Positions 6,447-14,328 of a DNA stretch of 14,821 nt are shown here, piece after piece. The position numbers and the translations under genes are program-made. Source of the DNA: Candidatus Scatousia excrementipullorum (lineage in GTDB: Bacteria > Cyanobacteriota > Vampirovibrionia > Gastranaerophilales > Gastranaerophilaceae). Location of the stretch: assembly GCA_017694215.1 (NCBI GenBank), contig JADIND010000014.1:1-14821 (forward strand), in the 5' to 3' direction. The notes beneath the pieces were generated by a model. That model was given only the letters and a program-made list of their open reading frames with translations, was not told where the DNA came from and made no database searches. Every line of letters begins with the position of its first letter. Position 1 is the stretch's first letter.

Positions 6447-7678
6447 TATTTTTTAGCTGTTTCCTTTTTGGCTTCGGCATCTACTTTTTTAAGCAAAGCC
6501 GGAATATCAAGACCCTGCGGACAATTTTTTGAACAAAGATGACAATTAATACACTTGTCCGCTCTTTCATTCTCTTTTAGTGCCATATAATTTACACCGA
6601 ACATAAATCCGTTGCCGTTTGATTTATAAACATTATACAAACCGAAAATTGCAGGAATATTAATTCCTCTCGGACAAACTTCCATACAATATCTGCAAGC
6701 CGTACAATTAATAGCACCCTGTGATTGAATAATTTTTGCGACTTCAGCAGCAGTTTTTTCTTCTGCTTCCGTAAATTCTCTGAAATTTGTAAACGTATCT
6801 ATATTTTCTTTTAACTGCTGGAAGTTACTCATACCGCTAAGTATAGTAAACACCCGTTTTTTACTTGTTACCCAGCGTAAACCAAACGACGCTTGAGTAT
6901 CATCAGGGCAAGCCTCTTTTAATTTTGCGGCAGCTTTTTCCGGCAGATTGCACAATCCGCCGCCTCTCAACGGCTCCATTACAATAATCGGAACTTTTGC
7001 CTCATCAGCAATTTCATAAAGTTCTTTTGCATTGATAACTTCCCAATCAAGGTAGTTAATCTGAAGCTGGCAGAAATCCCATTTATGCTCGCTGATAACT
7101 TCTCTCAGCATATCAGGATCCCCGTGGAAAGAAAATCCGATATGTTTGACTTTACCTTCGTTTTTAAGCTTTAAAAGCTCACCGTACATATCGTTATCAC
7201 GATAATTTCCTATTGTATTTTTATTGATATTATGAACCATATAATTATCAAAGTATTCAACCTGACATTTTTTTAACTGTTCCTCAAAGAGTTTACGAAC
7301 ATCTGCCGGGGAATTAACGAGATAGGCAGGACACTTATCCGCTAAAATAAAACTTTCTCTCGGATATTTTTTGAGAATTTCACCTATTGCATTTTCAGAC
7401 TTACCCTCAACGTACATATAAGCGGTATCAAAATAGTTAGCCCCGTGGTTCATTGAATATTCAACCATTTTATCAAGTTCAACCATATCTATTTTGCCGT
7501 CACGCATAGGTAAACGCATACATCCTAAAGCAATCAACGGTATTTCAAGATTAGCAAATTTTCTTTTTATCACTTGCTTTTCAGAAGTTTTAATTTCTTT
7601 TTTCTTACCACACCCTGCAAGTAATGCAGTGCCGCCAAGTGCCAGTGCCGAATTAATTATAAAATCTCTGCGTTTCAT
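6446..7678 (-). CDS. Tat-exported lipoprotein aldo/keto reductase with C-terminal 2x[4Fe-4S] ferredoxin domain
   Basis: This first gene of the operon encodes 410 aa. The N terminus MKRRDF-(hydrophobic)-LAGC combines a twin-arginine motif (R3 R4) with a lipobox (L20-A21-G22-C23), predicting Tat export and lipid anchoring. An aldo/keto reductase barrel follows (about 35-320). The family tetrad can be read as D84 and Y89 (FDTAYMY), K115 (ADKCP) and H149 (MVHN). GFSFHG (181-186) and ILSGMSNFQQLKENI (279-293) are typical of the Fe-S subgroup. The tail carries C325-328-331-335 and C376-379-382-386, two [4Fe-4S] motifs. AKRs normally use cytosolic NADPH. An exported one with clusters, next to a membrane polyferredoxin and tatAC, suggests electrons arrive through the membrane; that is inference. 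The substrate is unknown. AAGGAG precedes the ATG at good spacing. Confidence 0.9.
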   Translation of the reverse strand: MKRRDFIINSALALGGTALLAGCGKKKEIKTSEKQVIKRKFANLEIPLIALGCMRLPMRDGKIDMVELDKMVEYSMNHGANYFDTAYMYVEGKSENAIGEILKKYPRESFILADKCPAYLVNSPADVRKLFEEQLKKCQVEYFDNYMVHNINKNTIGNYRDNDMYGELLKLKNEGKVKHIGFSFHGDPDMLREVISEHKWDFCQLQINYLDWEVINAKELYEIADEAKVPIIVMEPLRGGGLCNLPEKAAAKLKEACPDDTQASFGLRWVTSKKRVFTILSGMSNFQQLKENIDTFTNFREFTEAEEKTAAEVAKIIQSQGAINCTACRYCMEVCPRGINIPAIFGLYNVYKSNGNGFMFGVNYMALKENERADKCINCHLCSKNCPQGLDIPALLKKVDAEAKKETAKK

Positions 7679-7708
7679 ATTATCTCCTTATTTTTAAGCC
7701 TTAGTATC

Positions 7709-7737
7709 ATTATAAATAGCATAAAACATTAGAGCAA
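7709..7737 (-). promoter_or_regulatory. Predicted promoter of the nine-gene AKR-tat-lar operon
   Basis: On the minus strand TTGCTC (7737-7732) and a perfect TATAAT (7714-7709) are separated by 17 nt. Transcription would begin near 7702, giving a leader of about 24 nt that contains AAGGAG (7689-7684) before the ATG at 7678. The -35 matches the consensus at only its first three bases and lies inside the repeated 19-nt motif, so an activator may help. This is the only good candidate upstream of the operon. Confidence 0.6.
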
Positions 7738-7749
7738 CTCTCAGTCAAG
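7731..7749 (-). promoter_or_regulatory. Copy 1 of a 19-nt operon motif, overlapping the operon -35
   Basis: The minus strand reads CTTGACTGAGAGTTGCTCT and is 17/19 identical to 4167-4185. It contains a small inverted repeat AGAG-N3-CTCT and covers the predicted -35. It could be a regulator site controlling the operon. The shared orientation and the location of both copies in the only two sizeable non-coding gaps of the operon favour function over chance. Confidence 0.5.
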
Positions 7750-7779
7750 AAGTAAATTTAAAAATTTTACAAATATATT

Positions 7780-7816
7780 TTATACAAAAAATTATGTATA
7801 ATAAATAAAAAAGGAG
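7780..7816 (+). promoter_or_regulatory. cutA promoter -10, overlapping inverted repeat and ribosome site
   Basis: TATAAT at 7797-7802 is a consensus -10; the bases 17 nt upstream (7774-7779, TATATT) are a poor -35. TTATAC (7780-7785) and GTATAA (7796-7801) form a 6-bp inverted repeat with a 10-nt spacer that covers the -10 and could bind a repressor, although such AT-rich palindromes arise easily by chance. AAGGAG at 7811-7816 lies 7 nt before the cutA ATG. Confidence 0.45.
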
Positions 7817-7823
7817 TTTTTAT

Positions 7824-8138
7824 ATGGAATATATTCTTGTGCTATGCACAATCAATGATATGAACAAAGCCAAAGAAATATCAGGGAAACTGGTGAGAGA
7901 AAAACTTGCAGCCTGCGTAAATATCATCCCCAAAATATCTTCTATCTATTTCTGGAAAGACGAAATTGTTGAAGATGAAGAATATTTAATGCTGATAAAA
8001 ACCAAAAATATTCTTTTTGATGAACTTAAACAACGAATTATAGAACTTCATCCTTATGAAGTTGCGGAAGTTGTATCTTTAAAGATTGATAATGGCTCCA
8101 AAGCCTACCTCGAATGGATTGGAAATTCGACAAAATAA
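7824..8138 (+). CDS. cutA: CutA1 divalent-cation tolerance protein
   Basis: CutA proteins are small, very stable trimers that bind divalent metals such as copper and have been linked to metal tolerance; the biochemical role remains unclear. The 104-aa length is typical. Diagnostic segments are REKLAACVNIIPKISSIYFWKD (25-46), the strand EEYLMLIKTK (52-61), HPYEVAEVVSLKI (76-88) and the final YLEWI (96-100). A strong ribosome site supports the ATG. It is divergent from the nickel-cofactor operon, sharing a 145-bp intergenic region, and convergent with the efflux operon, whose stop codon is 16 bp away. Whether it takes part in nickel handling is speculation based only on proximity. Confidence 0.96.
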   Translation: MEYILVLCTINDMNKAKEISGKLVREKLAACVNIIPKISSIYFWKDEIVEDEEYLMLIKTKNILFDELKQRIIELHPYEVAEVVSLKIDNGSKAYLEWIGNSTK

Positions 8139-8154
8139 TACAGTTTTGCCAAAA

Positions 8155-9768
8155 TTATAATTCTACATCTGATTCTTTTATCGGAGCACCGATAACACGC
8201 TCTACTTCTGCAGCATTGACATTGTAATTAAGGACATTTGAATAATAATCAAGCTGTGCATTCAAATATGAATTTTCGGCATCCTTGAACTCAATAGCAT
8301 CACCGAGTCCGACCTGATATCTTCTGAAAGCCTGATACTGGCGTTCTTTTGCCTGCTGGAGTGCGAGTTTTGAAACGCCTATGCTGTCATGAGAATTCAT
8401 CAGGTTAATATATGCACTCTTAACTTCAAGGTAAACATCCTGCTTCTGCTGCTCATAATCAGCTACATATTTTTGGTAAGTAGCCTTGGCTTCGTCAACT
8501 TGTTTTTTCAAAAGCATTAAGTTTAATGCCGTATAATTCAGCTGCACACCGAACTGATAACCGTAATCACTGTCTATCTGACGGCCTCCGTAGTTATAAG
8601 ACCCGAATGCACTCAAGTCAGGAGTAAAGGCTCTTTTTGCACTGCGAACACTCAATTCTGCAGCATCCATACGTTTTTTGGATGCAAGAAGTGTCGGTCG
8701 CGATGCTTCTGCGGTTTTCAATAATTCTTTAAAATCTACGTCATATTCTTTTGTATTTAGTTTATCTTTTAAAATAACGCCTTCCAAATCCGGAATACCA
8801 ACGGCATTAGCAAGCTGTGCCGCCGCAAGTTCAAGTGTATTTTTAGCCTTAATCAAATTAACTTTTGCGTTACCGAGGTTGTATTCTGCTGTCGTAACAT
8901 CAATTTTTGCTTTCCTTCCGATATCATACTGAGCTTTTGCTTGTTTTAGTTGAAGTTCAAAATCTTTAACAGTATCTTCATATACGGTTTTCTGAATTTC
9001 TGCAAACAAAAGGTTGTAATAAGCAACTTTTACATTATAAATTACAAGCTCAATACTGGTTTCTGCATCATATCTTGAAGATTCGTAATTTCTTTTTGCC
9101 ATATCAGCACCTGACTTTGTTTTACCGAAGTCAAACAAAAGCAGGTTTGCAGATAGAGTCGGAACATAATACATATTATATTTCTGTGACATCATACGTG
9201 CATAACCGCCACTCATAGTTGCAAGCATATCGTTTCTGGAATAGCTTACACCAGCACTCAATGTCGGAAAATAATTAGACCACGCCTGACCCACTCGTGT
9301 TTTATAAATTTCAGCATTGCTTATTGCTGACATAATTGTCGGGTGATGCGTTATTGCAAGCTTTATACAATCGCTCAGAGTTACTTCACCGTTCATATCA
9401 GCATATTCAATCTGGCTATTTATTACAGGAAATTTTGTTTCATACATTCCTTCCGCTTCCTGTGAAGATTGACGTTTTGTCTTTGCATTTTGTGCAGTTT
9501 TTTTCTTTTCCTGTCGTTTATTAACTTTTTCTTTTTCAGGTTCTACTATATGAACCTTTTTGGAAGAATCTTTAGCTACTTTTTCCGTTTTGGATTTCTT
9601 TTTATTTTCAAGAGTTTTTGCTTCTTTTGCCTCTTGTTTTTCAACAAGCTGAACTTCTTCCTGCTTTTGCTTTTTATCTTTATTTGAGAATAACCCTTTT
9701 GCAATAACAGTATTGGAAGATACCGCAAGAACGGAACATATTAATATTAAATTCAGAATCTTCTTCAT
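8155..9768 (-). CDS. TolC-family outer-membrane efflux protein with lysine/glutamate-rich N-terminal insert
   Basis: This is the outer-membrane channel of the tripartite pump, 537 aa. A Sec signal peptide (1-23, ending VIA) lacks a lipobox, so it is not an OprM-type lipoprotein. Residues about 27-105 are a low-complexity stretch rich in Lys, Glu and Gln and nearly devoid of hydrophobic residues. Two OEP repeats follow: the first from VTLSDCIKLAITHHPTI (129-145) with long heptad helices, the second from about 330 (KELLKTAEASRPTLLASKKR). The C-terminal RYQVGLGDAIEFKDAENSYLNAQLDYY is typical of the family. With the insert removed, the length is normal for TolC/OprM proteins. Its ATG overlaps the pump's TGA (ATGA), so it is the third gene of the operon. 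No clear terminator lies beyond its stop before cutA. Confidence 0.92.
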   Translation of the reverse strand: MKKILNLILICSVLAVSSNTVIAKGLFSNKDKKQKQEEVQLVEKQEAKEAKTLENKKKSKTEKVAKDSSKKVHIVEPEKEKVNKRQEKKKTAQNAKTKRQSSQEAEGMYETKFPVINSQIEYADMNGEVTLSDCIKLAITHHPTIMSAISNAEIYKTRVGQAWSNYFPTLSAGVSYSRNDMLATMSGGYARMMSQKYNMYYVPTLSANLLLFDFGKTKSGADMAKRNYESSRYDAETSIELVIYNVKVAYYNLLFAEIQKTVYEDTVKDFELQLKQAKAQYDIGRKAKIDVTTAEYNLGNAKVNLIKAKNTLELAAAQLANAVGIPDLEGVILKDKLNTKEYDVDFKELLKTAEASRPTLLASKKRMDAAELSVRSAKRAFTPDLSAFGSYNYGGRQIDSDYGYQFGVQLNYTALNLMLLKKQVDEAKATYQKYVADYEQQKQDVYLEVKSAYINLMNSHDSIGVSKLALQQAKERQYQAFRRYQVGLGDAIEFKDAENSYLNAQLDYYSNVLNYNVNAAEVERVIGAPIKESDVEL

Positions 9769-12700
9769 TTTACCGAAATCTCCAAATCTTTTTCTGTAAT
9801 TTCTTTTTTAGGGAACAGGTCAACAAATTCCTGAACAATAACATAGAATGCAGGAGTCATAACAGCTCCGATAGTAGCTGCTGCAATCATACCGCCGAAT
9901 ACAGTAGACCCGACAGAAATTCTTGAATTAGCACCCGCACCTGATGCAAAAAGCATAGGCAAAATACCGATTACAAAAGCGAGTTCTGTCATCATAATTG
10001 CTCTGAATCTTAATTTTGCAGCTTTTATCGCAGCATCTTTGACAGGAAGTCCGTGTTTTTCATGTTCTTCTTTAGCAAATTCGACAATCAGTATTGACTG
10101 TTTAGCCGCAAGACCGACAAGAGTAATCATACCGACCTGGGAATAGATATCAAATGACTGATTCAGCATCATCTGGAATATCAAAGCACCTACTGCGGCA
10201 ATAGGTGAAATTAAAAGTACCGCAACCGGTATTGAATAACTTTCATACAACGCAACAAGGAAGAGGTAAACAAACACAAGGGCCATACCAACTATCATAA
10301 TAGTCTGACCTGAGGCTTCTCTTTCCTGTGCAGAAGTACCTGACCAGTCAAATGTAATATCTGACGGCAGAACCGATTTGGCAACCTGTTCCATAGCATT
10401 CATTGCATCGCCCGAGCTTTTTCCTGCAGCCTGCTGACCTTGAATCTGTACGGATTTATACTGGTTGTACCTTGTAATAGATGCCGTACCTACGGTCTGT
10501 CTGAGTTTCACAACAGAAAGTATAGGAACCATTACACCATTTTTGTTTTTTACATATATGCCCGACAAATCAGATGCTTTATTTCTGAAATCACTTTCTG
10601 CCTGCATCTGAACTTTGAATACACGGTCATACTTATTAAAGTCATTTACATAATTTGTACCTAGCATAGAGGACAATGTTGTATATAATTCCTGTAAATC
10701 AATGTTCTGTGCCATTGCTTTTTCATAATCAATATCAACAATATACTGAGGCACGTTTGCCTGGAATGAAGTATAAACGTTTGAAAGAGTCGGATTCTGG
10801 TTAGCCGCGGCAACAAGTTTATTTGCCCATGTTTCCAATTCCTGAGGAGTATATTCTCCCTGAGAAAGCATCTGGAACTCAAAACCGCCCATCATACTCA
10901 TACCGTTAATCGCAGGAGGAGAAAATGCCTGAATCTGGGCTTCTTTGGTATTAGCCGCAACCGCTCTTACCTTGTTAAGAATAGCAACATGTGACAAATC
11001 TGTTGCCTGCCCTTTTAATTTTCTTTCTATCCACATAACCGGATTAATTTTTCTTTCGCTGTAATCCAGAAGCTGAATAATGACATTGGCCTGGTTAACA
11101 GCACCATCACCGCCGAATACTGTCAATTTTTCAGAGTTAATCCCGTCTATACCTTTAATTTCATCAACAAATTTTCTTGCAACACTTTCCGTTCTTGATA
11201 ATGAAGCCCCGTCAGGAAGTGTAATACTTGCAATCAAAACCCCTTGATCCTCATCCGGGATAAAACCTGTTGAAATTGTTTTGAAAGATATTAAAGTCAA
11301 CAAAACAAGAGAAAAATAAACGATTGCAACGAGTTTTTTGTTCTGGACAAATTTTATAACATATTCCATATAAAAATCTTCAACTTTAGCAAATCCTTCA
11401 TTAAATTTTACAACAAGCACCGAAGTTTTCTTTAAAATTCTGTCTATAATATGTTCAATATGCAGCAGCCACGGAGTTTTAGAATAATCATGATGCTCAC
11501 TTTTGTGACCGAGGAAATGAGAACACATAGCAGGAGAAAGCGTCAATGCACAGATAGCGGAAATTGCGATAGAAACAGCAATACAAACTGCAAACTGTTT
11601 ATACATAACACCGGTCATACCTGTCATAAACGCAATCGGAACAAATACGGCCATCAAAACCATTGCCATTGCAACAAGCGAAGAACCTACTTCTTCCATA
11701 GTTAACTGTGTTGCTATAATTGCGGATTTACCTTCTTCCATGTGACGTTTTACGTTTTCAATAACAACAATAGCATCATCGACAACAACCGCAACAGCAA
11801 GTACCAGAGCAAACAATGACAGCAGGTTTATGGTCATTCCGAGAGCTTTGAGTGCAAAAAACGTACCGATAAGCGAAACCGGAATAGTTACACACGGAAC
11901 AAGCGTTGCCATACCGTCCCCGAGAAACAGATATATAATTATAACAACAATTAATGCCGTCAAAAGAATTGTAAACTCAACTTCCTTCATTGATTCGTGA
12001 ATAAAATCGGCATCATCTTTTACATACAAAATTTTAATACCGTTGGTTAAACGTTCATTAAGTTCATCTACTTTTGCTTTAACCGCTTTTGAAAGGTTTA
12101 TGATATTTGCATCCGGCAGCTGTGAAATAACAACAACCGCAGAAGGTTTACCGTTAACAAGACCGAGGTTGGAATAGGATTCTGCACCAAGCTCAACTCT
12201 TGCCACATCTTTAATCTTGACACTGGAACCGTCTGAATTTGAGCGGATAATAATATTTTCAAACTGCTCTACATCAGCAAGACGACCGGGAGTTTTAAGA
12301 GTAATTTGCAGTGCCTGTGCCTCATCAGTCGGAAGCTGGCCTAAAGCACCTGTTGCAACCTGTGTATTCTGGGCTTTAATTGCAGCAGATATTTCACTTG
12401 TTGAAACATTCAAACCGGCCATTTTCTGCGGGTCAAGCCATATTCTCATAGAATAATTGCCGCCGCCGAAAACCATTACATCTGCAACACCCTCAACACG
12501 TTTCAATTCATCTTTTATATAAATAGAACCATAGTTTGTCAAATCAAGCTGAGTCCAATCTCCTGATTCAGGATATAGAGTCAGGATAATTGCACCGGCA
12601 CCGGAAGAACGGCTGATAGCAGTTACACCGGTTCGTTGAACATCTTCCGGCAGCTGTGACTGAACCCTCTGAATTAAGTTCTGAACATTCATAAGATTTA

Positions 12701-13025
12701 TATTTTTGTCGGTACCGACTTTAAAATACAAAGTTAAACTGTAACTTCCATCATTAGAAGTTGATGTCATATAGGTCATATTTTCAACACCGTTCAACTT
12801 ATTTTCAAGAATCGTCGCAACGGTTGATTCAATAACCTCTGCACTTGCCCCCATATAAGAAGCTGATACTCTGACCTGCGGAGGCGTAACATCAGGATAG
12901 CTTTCCTGTTTTAAACTTAAAAGGGAAATCAACCCGAGAATAACTATACACAAGGATATTACAAGGGCAAATCTCGGTTTTCTTATGAAGAAATACAGTT
13001 TATCTTTGTCAAATATTTTTTTCAT
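9765..13025 (-). CDS. RND multidrug efflux pump of the HAE1 (AcrB/MexB) type
   Basis: This proton-driven inner-membrane transporter exports hydrophobic and amphiphilic compounds through the adaptor and outer-membrane channel. The 1086-aa length is slightly above AcrB (1049). Twelve helices are expected: one at 17-36, five in 348-500, one near 565-583 and five after 905. The proton-relay residues are present: D416-D417 in VVVDDAIVVIENVKRH and K975 in GLAAKQSILIVEFAKE. Paired porter motifs such as ESYPDVTPPQVRVSASYMGA (41-60) and FIPDEDQGVLIASITLPDGAS (588-608) match the hydrophobe/amphiphile branch. Heavy-metal RND pumps (CusA type) have different proton-relay surroundings, so a metal pump is less likely. 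The start overlaps the adaptor stop by 1 nt (TAATG). Substrates cannot be read from sequence. Confidence 0.96.
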   Translation of the reverse strand: MKKIFDKDKLYFFIRKPRFALVISLCIVILGLISLLSLKQESYPDVTPPQVRVSASYMGASAEVIESTVATILENKLNGVENMTYMTSTSNDGSYSLTLYFKVGTDKNINLMNVQNLIQRVQSQLPEDVQRTGVTAISRSSGAGAIILTLYPESGDWTQLDLTNYGSIYIKDELKRVEGVADVMVFGGGNYSMRIWLDPQKMAGLNVSTSEISAAIKAQNTQVATGALGQLPTDEAQALQITLKTPGRLADVEQFENIIIRSNSDGSSVKIKDVARVELGAESYSNLGLVNGKPSAVVVISQLPDANIINLSKAVKAKVDELNERLTNGIKILYVKDDADFIHESMKEVEFTILLTALIVVIIIYLFLGDGMATLVPCVTIPVSLIGTFFALKALGMTINLLSLFALVLAVAVVVDDAIVVIENVKRHMEEGKSAIIATQLTMEEVGSSLVAMAMVLMAVFVPIAFMTGMTGVMYKQFAVCIAVSIAISAICALTLSPAMCSHFLGHKSEHHDYSKTPWLLHIEHIIDRILKKTSVLVVKFNEGFAKVEDFYMEYVIKFVQNKKLVAIVYFSLVLLTLISFKTISTGFIPDEDQGVLIASITLPDGASLSRTESVARKFVDEIKGIDGINSEKLTVFGGDGAVNQANVIIQLLDYSERKINPVMWIERKLKGQATDLSHVAILNKVRAVAANTKEAQIQAFSPPAINGMSMMGGFEFQMLSQGEYTPQELETWANKLVAAANQNPTLSNVYTSFQANVPQYIVDIDYEKAMAQNIDLQELYTTLSSMLGTNYVNDFNKYDRVFKVQMQAESDFRNKASDLSGIYVKNKNGVMVPILSVVKLRQTVGTASITRYNQYKSVQIQGQQAAGKSSGDAMNAMEQVAKSVLPSDITFDWSGTSAQEREASGQTIMIVGMALVFVYLFLVALYESYSIPVAVLLISPIAAVGALIFQMMLNQSFDIYSQVGMITLVGLAAKQSILIVEFAKEEHEKHGLPVKDAAIKAAKLRFRAIMMTELAFVIGILPMLFASGAGANSRISVGSTVFGGMIAAATIGAVMTPAFYVIVQEFVDLFPKKEITEKDLEISVK

Positions 13026-14200
13026 TAATCTGTACCTGCTGATTCATTATCTGCATCCTGTTGTTTTTCTTTTTCAACAATTTTCAATTTCTGTCCTTCT
13101 GCGGCAATATTTTGAATACCCGCGACAACAACATTATCTGAAAGGTTCAAACCGCTTGTAACAACCCAGTTATTATTAATATTATCCGTAACTTTTATAT
13201 TCTTCTTAACCGCTTTATTATCTTCAACAGCCCATACGTAATAGCCGCTCATAGCATCACCCTTTGTACAAGCCTGCGGAATTGTCATAAAATTAACGAG
13301 TTTCGGAGCAATAAGGCGAACCTTCATATAAGCACCCGGAACAAGCCACATTTTTGAGTTGTCAAAAGTTGCACGCATATAAACGGAACCTGAATCTTTA
13401 TCAATTTTATTATCTACAAAGTTTATTGTACCGACCTTGTCATACCAGTCGCCGTCATCGAATTGAACTTCTACTTTCACATCTTTAAGGTGATTACTTG
13501 CTCTCAATAATTTTACAAAATCATCAGTTTTCAAAGTAAACGTTACATAAACCGGATTAGTACTTGAAATATTTACAAGAGAACCCGAAGTTGCTGTAAC
13601 ATAGTTGCCTTCCGTTATATTAACCTTACCTATTCTTCCGTCAATCGGTGATTTTATTGAAGTATAGCTCAGGTTAACTCTGGCAAGTTCCAACTGTTGT
13701 TTAGCAGCATCAAGGAGAGCCTTGTTCTGGTTTCTTGTAGCAAGACTCTGATCAACGTCTGAACGGCTTATCAAATCTTCTTTAATAAGAGCATTAGCAC
13801 GGTTTAATTCCTGCTGAGCGTTTTTCAATAATGCACTGTATTGATTTACGTTAGCAGCAGAATTATTAACCTCAATCTGATATTCTCTCGGGTCAATCTG
13901 GAAAAGAAGCTGACCTTTTTTAACAAAATCCCCTTCTTTAAAATATTTTTTTATTAAAAATCCGGGAACTCTGGCCACCAGATCGACGGAATATTTTGCC
14001 TCGACCCTGCCTGTAGCTTCCGCTGAAACATTAACAGATTCAATATGCGGGGTGTCAACCACCACTTCTTTTGGCATCATCATTGCCTGACGTTGAATTA
14101 TTGCAGAAACTATACCCGATGCTTTATTGTAAACAATAGGAACAATAATTACCAGTAATACAAGTATTGCCCATTTTTTTCTGGTCATTTTAACTTTCAT
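13025..14200 (-). CDS. Periplasmic adaptor (membrane-fusion) protein of the RND pump, AcrA/MexA type
   Basis: This protein bridges the RND pump and the outer-membrane channel. I choose the ATG at 14200 (391 aa) over a TTG at 14212, because GGAG lies 6 nt before the ATG. An uncleaved N-terminal anchor (about 10-23) replaces the lipid anchor seen in AcrA; no lipobox is present. The order is normal: a beta-barrel/lipoyl half (VDLVARVPGFLIKKYFKEGDFVKKGQLLFQID, 72-103), an alpha-helical hairpin (about 108-178), the second lipoyl half (SYTSIKSPIDGRIGKVNITEGNYV, 178-201), a beta-barrel (about 215-300) and a membrane-proximal domain ending near 372. The tail is hydrophilic. It is the first gene of the operon and directly downstream of a promoter with an operator-like repeat. 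Confidence 0.95.
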   Translation of the reverse strand: MKVKMTRKKWAILVLLVIIVPIVYNKASGIVSAIIQRQAMMMPKEVVVDTPHIESVNVSAEATGRVEAKYSVDLVARVPGFLIKKYFKEGDFVKKGQLLFQIDPREYQIEVNNSAANVNQYSALLKNAQQELNRANALIKEDLISRSDVDQSLATRNQNKALLDAAKQQLELARVNLSYTSIKSPIDGRIGKVNITEGNYVTATSGSLVNISSTNPVYVTFTLKTDDFVKLLRASNHLKDVKVEVQFDDGDWYDKVGTINFVDNKIDKDSGSVYMRATFDNSKMWLVPGAYMKVRLIAPKLVNFMTIPQACTKGDAMSGYYVWAVEDNKAVKKNIKVTDNINNNWVVTSGLNLSDNVVVAGIQNIAAEGQKLKIVEKEKQQDADNESAGTD

Positions 14201-14247
14201 AAGGCTCTCCAATGTTATATTTTAAATACCAAAGTCTGATGATAAAA

Positions 14248-14269
14248 TTTCTACCAATAATGGTAAAAA
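14248..14269. promoter_or_regulatory. Operator-like inverted repeat covering the efflux promoter -10
   Basis: TTTCTACCA (14248-14256), a 4-nt ATAA spacer and TGGTAAAAA (14261-14269) form 9-nt arms with one mismatch; the core TACCA/TGGTA is perfect. It covers the -10 hexamer and the predicted start. A further TTGGTA half-site lies on the minus strand at 14232-14227, repeating the one at 14257-14252. TetR- or MarR-type repressors of RND operons commonly bind here, but no regulator gene is adjacent in this window. Confidence 0.55.
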
Positions 14270-14288
14270 ATTATTTTTTCAATGTCAA
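14260..14288 (-). promoter_or_regulatory. Predicted promoter of the efflux operon
   Basis: On the minus strand a perfect TTGACA (14288-14283) is followed after exactly 17 nt by TACCAT (14265-14260), a 4/6 match to the -10 consensus. The start would be near 14253, leaving a leader of about 53 nt that ends with GGAGAG before the ATG at 14200. The -10 lies inside an inverted repeat, as expected for a repressed promoter. Confidence 0.65.
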
Positions 14289-14328
14289 CAACTCTAAACA
14301 GTAATCATACATATAAAGGAAATTTTTA

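Noticed and set aside
8131..8157. Terminator between cutA and the outer-membrane factor gene
   Set aside because: Only CAAAA/TTTTG (5 bp, one G-C pair) and a tiny TTTTGCCAAAA palindrome are present, too weak for an intrinsic terminator.
8155..9768. Lipoprotein anchoring of the outer-membrane factor through Cys11
   Set aside because: The residue before Cys11 is Ile and the cysteine lies in the middle of the hydrophobic core, so it is not a lipobox.
9765..13025. RND protein as a heavy-metal (CusA/CzcA) pump linked to the nickel and CutA genes
   Set aside because: The proton-relay and porter motifs match the HAE1 drug-efflux branch. The adaptor and channel show no metal-binding motifs such as His- or Met-rich ends.
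14201..14212. TTG start for the adaptor protein four codons upstream
   Set aside because: The GGAG ribosome site lies inside those codons and is correctly placed for the ATG at 14200.
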